A stretch of 64,000 nt of DNA from assembly GCF_021389975.1 (NCBI RefSeq), contig NZ_CP089981.1:6907501-6971500 (forward strand), in the 5' to 3' direction. Made by a program: the position numbers and the translations under genes. The stretch comes from Fulvivirga ulvae (lineage in GTDB: Bacteria > Bacteroidota > Bacteroidia > Cytophagales > Cyclobacteriaceae). The number at the start of each line of letters is the position of its first letter. The first letter of the stretch is position 1. Shown piece by piece: positions 61,689 through 64,000 of this stretch. Under the pieces are notes generated by a model that saw only the letters and a list, made by a program, of their open reading frames with translations, was not told the origin of the DNA and did no database searches.

Positions 61689-62348
61689 TTAAATTACCGT
61701 TATTATTTCACTTTCTGACAATCGAGACTTTGGGGTTTTATCAGTTGAATTAAAGTCTGATTTTGCTCGATAGCCTATTGAAACAGCAGCTATTGCGGTA
61801 AACCCTTTTTCTCTTAAGCCAAATTCTTCATCTAACGCTTTTACATCAATTCCTTCCATTGGTGTTGCATCTATTCCAAGACTAGCAACTCCTAATAAAA
61901 AGTTTCCTAGATTTAAATAAACTTGTTTTTCCATCCAGTGCTGAATGTCTTTTAAATCGTATTTATGAATTCCTGCAAAAGTTTTTACAGCACCTAAAAA
62001 TCCTTTTTTGATATCTTCATTCGGAAATCTTCCGCTTTTATCCTCTGTATTTGCGATATGTTTATAGTATTGTTCATCAGCGTCAATTTTAGAACAAAAA
62101 ACTACAACTGCTGAAGCGTTTAAAACTTTAGGTTCATTAAAATGAAAGAAGCCTTGTGTTCCTTTTGCCACTCTTTCCTTACCCTCTTCAGATTCAGCTA
62201 TAATAAAATGCCAGGGCTGAAGGTTTACGCTTGATGGACTCATTCGCAATAGGTTCTTCACTTCTTTCATATCTGATTCAGATATTTTTTTATTTGAGTC
62301 AAATTCTTTCGTTGTATATCTCCATTTTAGAGTTTCTTTTAAGTTCAT
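61689..62348 (-). CDS. NAD(P)H nitroreductase family protein
   Basis: The 219-residue FMN enzyme has KWRYTTKEFDSNKKIS, LLRMSPSSVNLQPWHFIIAES, LGIDATPMEGIDVKALDEEF and AAVSIGYRAKSDF, the NfsB/DrgA-like nitroreductase blocks. It should reduce nitroaromatics or quinones. It is divergent from the HxlR regulator, 98 bp away, and probably its target. Confidence 0.93.
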   Translation of the reverse strand: MNLKETLKWRYTTKEFDSNKKISESDMKEVKNLLRMSPSSVNLQPWHFIIAESEEGKERVAKGTQGFFHFNEPKVLNASAVVVFCSKIDADEQYYKHIANTEDKSGRFPNEDIKKGFLGAVKTFAGIHKYDLKDIQHWMEKQVYLNLGNFLLGVASLGIDATPMEGIDVKALDEEFGLREKGFTAIAAVSIGYRAKSDFNSTDKTPKSRLSESEIITVI

Positions 62349-62366
62349 TTATTATCCTTTTTATTT

Positions 62367-62414
62367 AACTATTATTTTTATAGTTGCAATACTATATATA
62401 GTTTTTTACCTTTG
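62367..62414 (+). promoter_or_regulatory. Candidate HxlR operators and hxlR promoter
   Basis: AACTAT-N7-ATAGTT (62367-62385) and ACTATATATAGT (62391-62402) are palindromes sharing ACTAT half-sites in the divergent gap. A Bacteroidota-type -7 element TACCTTTG lies at 62407-62414 with TTG about 20 bp upstream (62384). The palindromes overlap the -33 to -7 zone, as expected for repressor sites. Confidence 0.55.
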
Positions 62415-62446
62415 CAATAACGGTCAAAAATGATAGTATAAATTAT

Positions 62447-62800
62447 ATGGAAGAAGCGGCACATAAAATGCTTAAATTCAAGGGGAATGAATATCCATGT
62501 TGTGCAAGTTTAACAATGGGAATAATTGGTGGGAAATGGAAAACTGTTATCCTCTACCATTTAATGGATGAAAAATTGAGGTATAATGAATTGCGAAAAA
62601 TGATGCCTACTGTGACAGAAAGAACTTTAAGTTTGCAACTGAAAGCGCTTGAAGAAGATGGATTGATCAAAAGAAAGGTCTATACTTCAAAACCACCTTT
62701 AAAAGTTGAGTATTCACTAACTGATTTTGGTAAAACTTTAATTCCCTTAATTAAGTCTATTGCAGATTGGGGTGATTTTGTCATTGAGAAATATTCATAG
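62447..62800 (+). CDS. HxlR-family transcriptional regulator
   Basis: The 117-residue winged-helix protein has CCASLTMGIIGGKWKTVILYHLMDEKLRYNELRKMMP and TERTLSLQLKALEEDGLIKRKVY. An N-terminal Cys pair could sense redox or electrophile stress, as in the YodB/HypR group. It likely represses the divergent nitroreductase-cupin operon. Confidence 0.95.
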   Translation: MEEAAHKMLKFKGNEYPCCASLTMGIIGGKWKTVILYHLMDEKLRYNELRKMMPTVTERTLSLQLKALEEDGLIKRKVYTSKPPLKVEYSLTDFGKTLIPLIKSIADWGDFVIEKYS

Positions 62801-62832
62801 CTGATTGTGTTTTTAGCTTGTTGCCAACAATT

Positions 62833-62858
62833 GAATATGTGCAACGTTGCACATATTC
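62833..62858. repeat. 26-bp perfect palindrome after the HxlR gene
   Basis: GAATATGTGCAAC followed immediately by its reverse complement. No T-run follows, so it is not a classic terminator; it could be a binding site or a cruciform. Confidence 0.7.
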
Positions 62859-62944
62859 GCACTATATTCTTCCTAATCTAAAGGATTTTTAATACCTGTC
62901 AAAGAGCTAATTGCAACATGCCTATAAATTTCAGTAGCCTGGTT

Positions 62945-63838
62945 TTACTCACCAGCCACCAACTTCATATTCTCCACCACCACCATCATCCCTCCGGGAG
63001 CATTGAGCCTGATACTTTTATAATTCCCTTCCACCAGGTAATCAATAAGCTTTAACCCCGAGTATGCAGACTTCTCCAGTAGCCGTACGCTGCCATCAGG
63101 AAGGCTTACTTCAATGGTATTGTATTCTCCGGAACTTATGATTTGCAATACTTTTAGCTCAACGGTCGAGAACAAATCGATTTCATTGATAATAAGCCCG
63201 ACTTTCGGGTGAGCGAAGAACTCCCTGATGATCCTGGTGAGGGAAATATTAAAATGACTTTCATAAAGGATCTTCTCTCTAAGTTCTTCGGGATAAATGC
63301 TGACATCGTTATTAAACAACGGGAGCCAACCACCATCACCAAATATCAGCAGGTTGACAGGCTCTTTGCTAAAAATGGCTTCGCTGACCAACAGCTGAAA
63401 TAGGTTGAACTGTTTACTGGCTTTTTTTCTTTTTACCCCAATCTTAATAACCTCAATCAGCTCGGTCATAGAAGAACCATCGCCCCAATCATCCATCAAC
63501 TCCTGCTCCATGCGAATAAGGCGCTTCATAATCAGAAAGTCTACATGGTAGAAAAGCTCTTTTTTCGTGCGTTTAAGTACCTTGCTTTTTATGCCAATGC
63601 CTTGAATATCATCCAACACCCTAATCCATACGAATTCAAGGAAATTAAACCTTCGATGAATGCCTTTGTTTTTTCTGGGGGTTATGATTAACTTTTTCGA
63701 ATCCCACGTATCTATGGTACGATTATGCACGCCTGTATCCGTGACAGAAAGTATAGGCTCCGAATTGAAAAGGCGATTAAATTGAATGGCCTTTACCGTG
63801 CCTGCAATTGAAAAAATATTTTCCAGTTTTTGTAGCAT
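62945..63838 (-). CDS. MerR-like DNA-binding domain protein, unknown role
   Basis: The ATG at 63838 (MLQKLENIFSIAG) gives 297 residues; an earlier in-frame start at 63895 is less likely. The N-terminal 100 residues resemble a MerR-type winged helix (IDTWDSKKLIITPRKNKGIHRRFNFLEFVWIRVLDDIQGIGI). The remainder is unrecognised, with a helical and beta-rich end (EVSLPDGSVRLLEKSAYSGLK). A 14-bp inverted repeat overlaps its leader. Confidence 0.6.
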   Translation of the reverse strand: MLQKLENIFSIAGTVKAIQFNRLFNSEPILSVTDTGVHNRTIDTWDSKKLIITPRKNKGIHRRFNFLEFVWIRVLDDIQGIGIKSKVLKRTKKELFYHVDFLIMKRLIRMEQELMDDWGDGSSMTELIEVIKIGVKRKKASKQFNLFQLLVSEAIFSKEPVNLLIFGDGGWLPLFNNDVSIYPEELREKILYESHFNISLTRIIREFFAHPKVGLIINEIDLFSTVELKVLQIISSGEYNTIEVSLPDGSVRLLEKSAYSGLKLIDYLVEGNYKSIRLNAPGGMMVVVENMKLVAGE

Positions 63839-63871
63839 AAAGCAAAAATACAAAAAATGTATTTTTGCTTT
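63839..63871. promoter_or_regulatory. Inverted repeat upstream of the MerR-like gene
   Basis: AAAGCAAAAATACA and TGTATTTTTGCTTT are perfect inverted repeats with a 5-nt spacer, directly before the start codon. It could be the autoregulatory operator of the MerR-like protein. The remaining 129 bp to the window end show nothing else. Confidence 0.5.
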
Positions 63872-64000
63872 TGCATTTATGGGATTTTGTGTCATTTTAA
63901 TAAGAAATAACCTGTTTACATGTATAACCTAGTAAATAATGTACTCGTGAATTAGATTTTGGCTCAACCACCAGATGTAATTTTTTCTTCAAGTTTTTAA

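Overview
The window looks like a Bacteroidota chromosome, most probably a Cytophagales-type marine or soil bacterium. The pointers are a T9SS sorting domain on a GEVED/FN3 peptidase, LytS/LytTR and NarL-type two-component pairs, an NtrC-type regulator beside a MacB/FtsX permease, a DUF4907-kelch pair, a Bacteroides-type tyrosine recombinase, a KTSC/J-domain protein and A-rich gene leaders without clear Shine-Dalgarno sites. No rRNA, tRNA or CRISPR array was recognised.

Layout. 1-11,000 is ordinary chromosome: a permease cut by the window edge, a tandem repeat array running into a sigma-54 activator, a secreted M28 peptidase, a J-domain/KTSC protein, an IPT-kelch lipoprotein, a DUF4907 protein and a LytS/LytTR pair. 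11,000-19,000 is a transition zone: two 220-bp direct repeats around a MORN-type gene, a tyrosine recombinase, a decayed copy of a gene found intact 16 kb away, several unrecognised genes, and a three-gene NarL-type signalling operon followed by a 7-2-7 palindrome. 19,189-31,961 is a plus-strand, A/T-rich defence island: a PIN/zinc-ribbon protein directly upstream of Hachiman (HamA-HamB), then a DUF5677-like protein, a frameshifted SF1 helicase, a PD-(D/E)XK protein, a YunG-like protein and an Mrr-like nuclease.

31,909-44,073 is the most unusual part: 25 tightly packed minus-strand genes in about 12 kb. Twenty encode small proteins with at least one membrane segment. The others are beta-rich structural-looking proteins and enzymes. 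The block includes two peptidoglycan hydrolases (NlpC/P60-like and M15), two peptidoglycan-binding-like proteins, spanin-like and holin-like proteins, a beta-propeller protein that seems to share a beta-sandwich with a second structural protein, and a protein with an HExxH motif. I see no tail, portal, terminase or packaging ATPase. My best reading is the structural and lysis module of a tailless, membrane-containing virus, or a domesticated particle derived from one. This is inference.

44,371-50,770 is a second A/T-rich plus-strand defence-like group: a 1390-residue P-loop protein with a C-terminal nuclease motif, and two small nuclease-motif loci. 50,816-56,240 is the ImuA-ImuB-DnaE2 mutasome operon with two LexA-like boxes upstream. 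56,400-64,000 mixes small accessory genes (transglutaminase-like, SMI1/KNR4), a group II intron with a 64-bp partial copy of its 3' end, a cupin lipoprotein, a divergent nitroreductase/HxlR pair and a MerR-like protein.

The integrase, repeats, gene remnants, defence genes and virus-like block together indicate a composite integration hotspot between about 11 and 50.8 kb. I could not find matching attachment sites.
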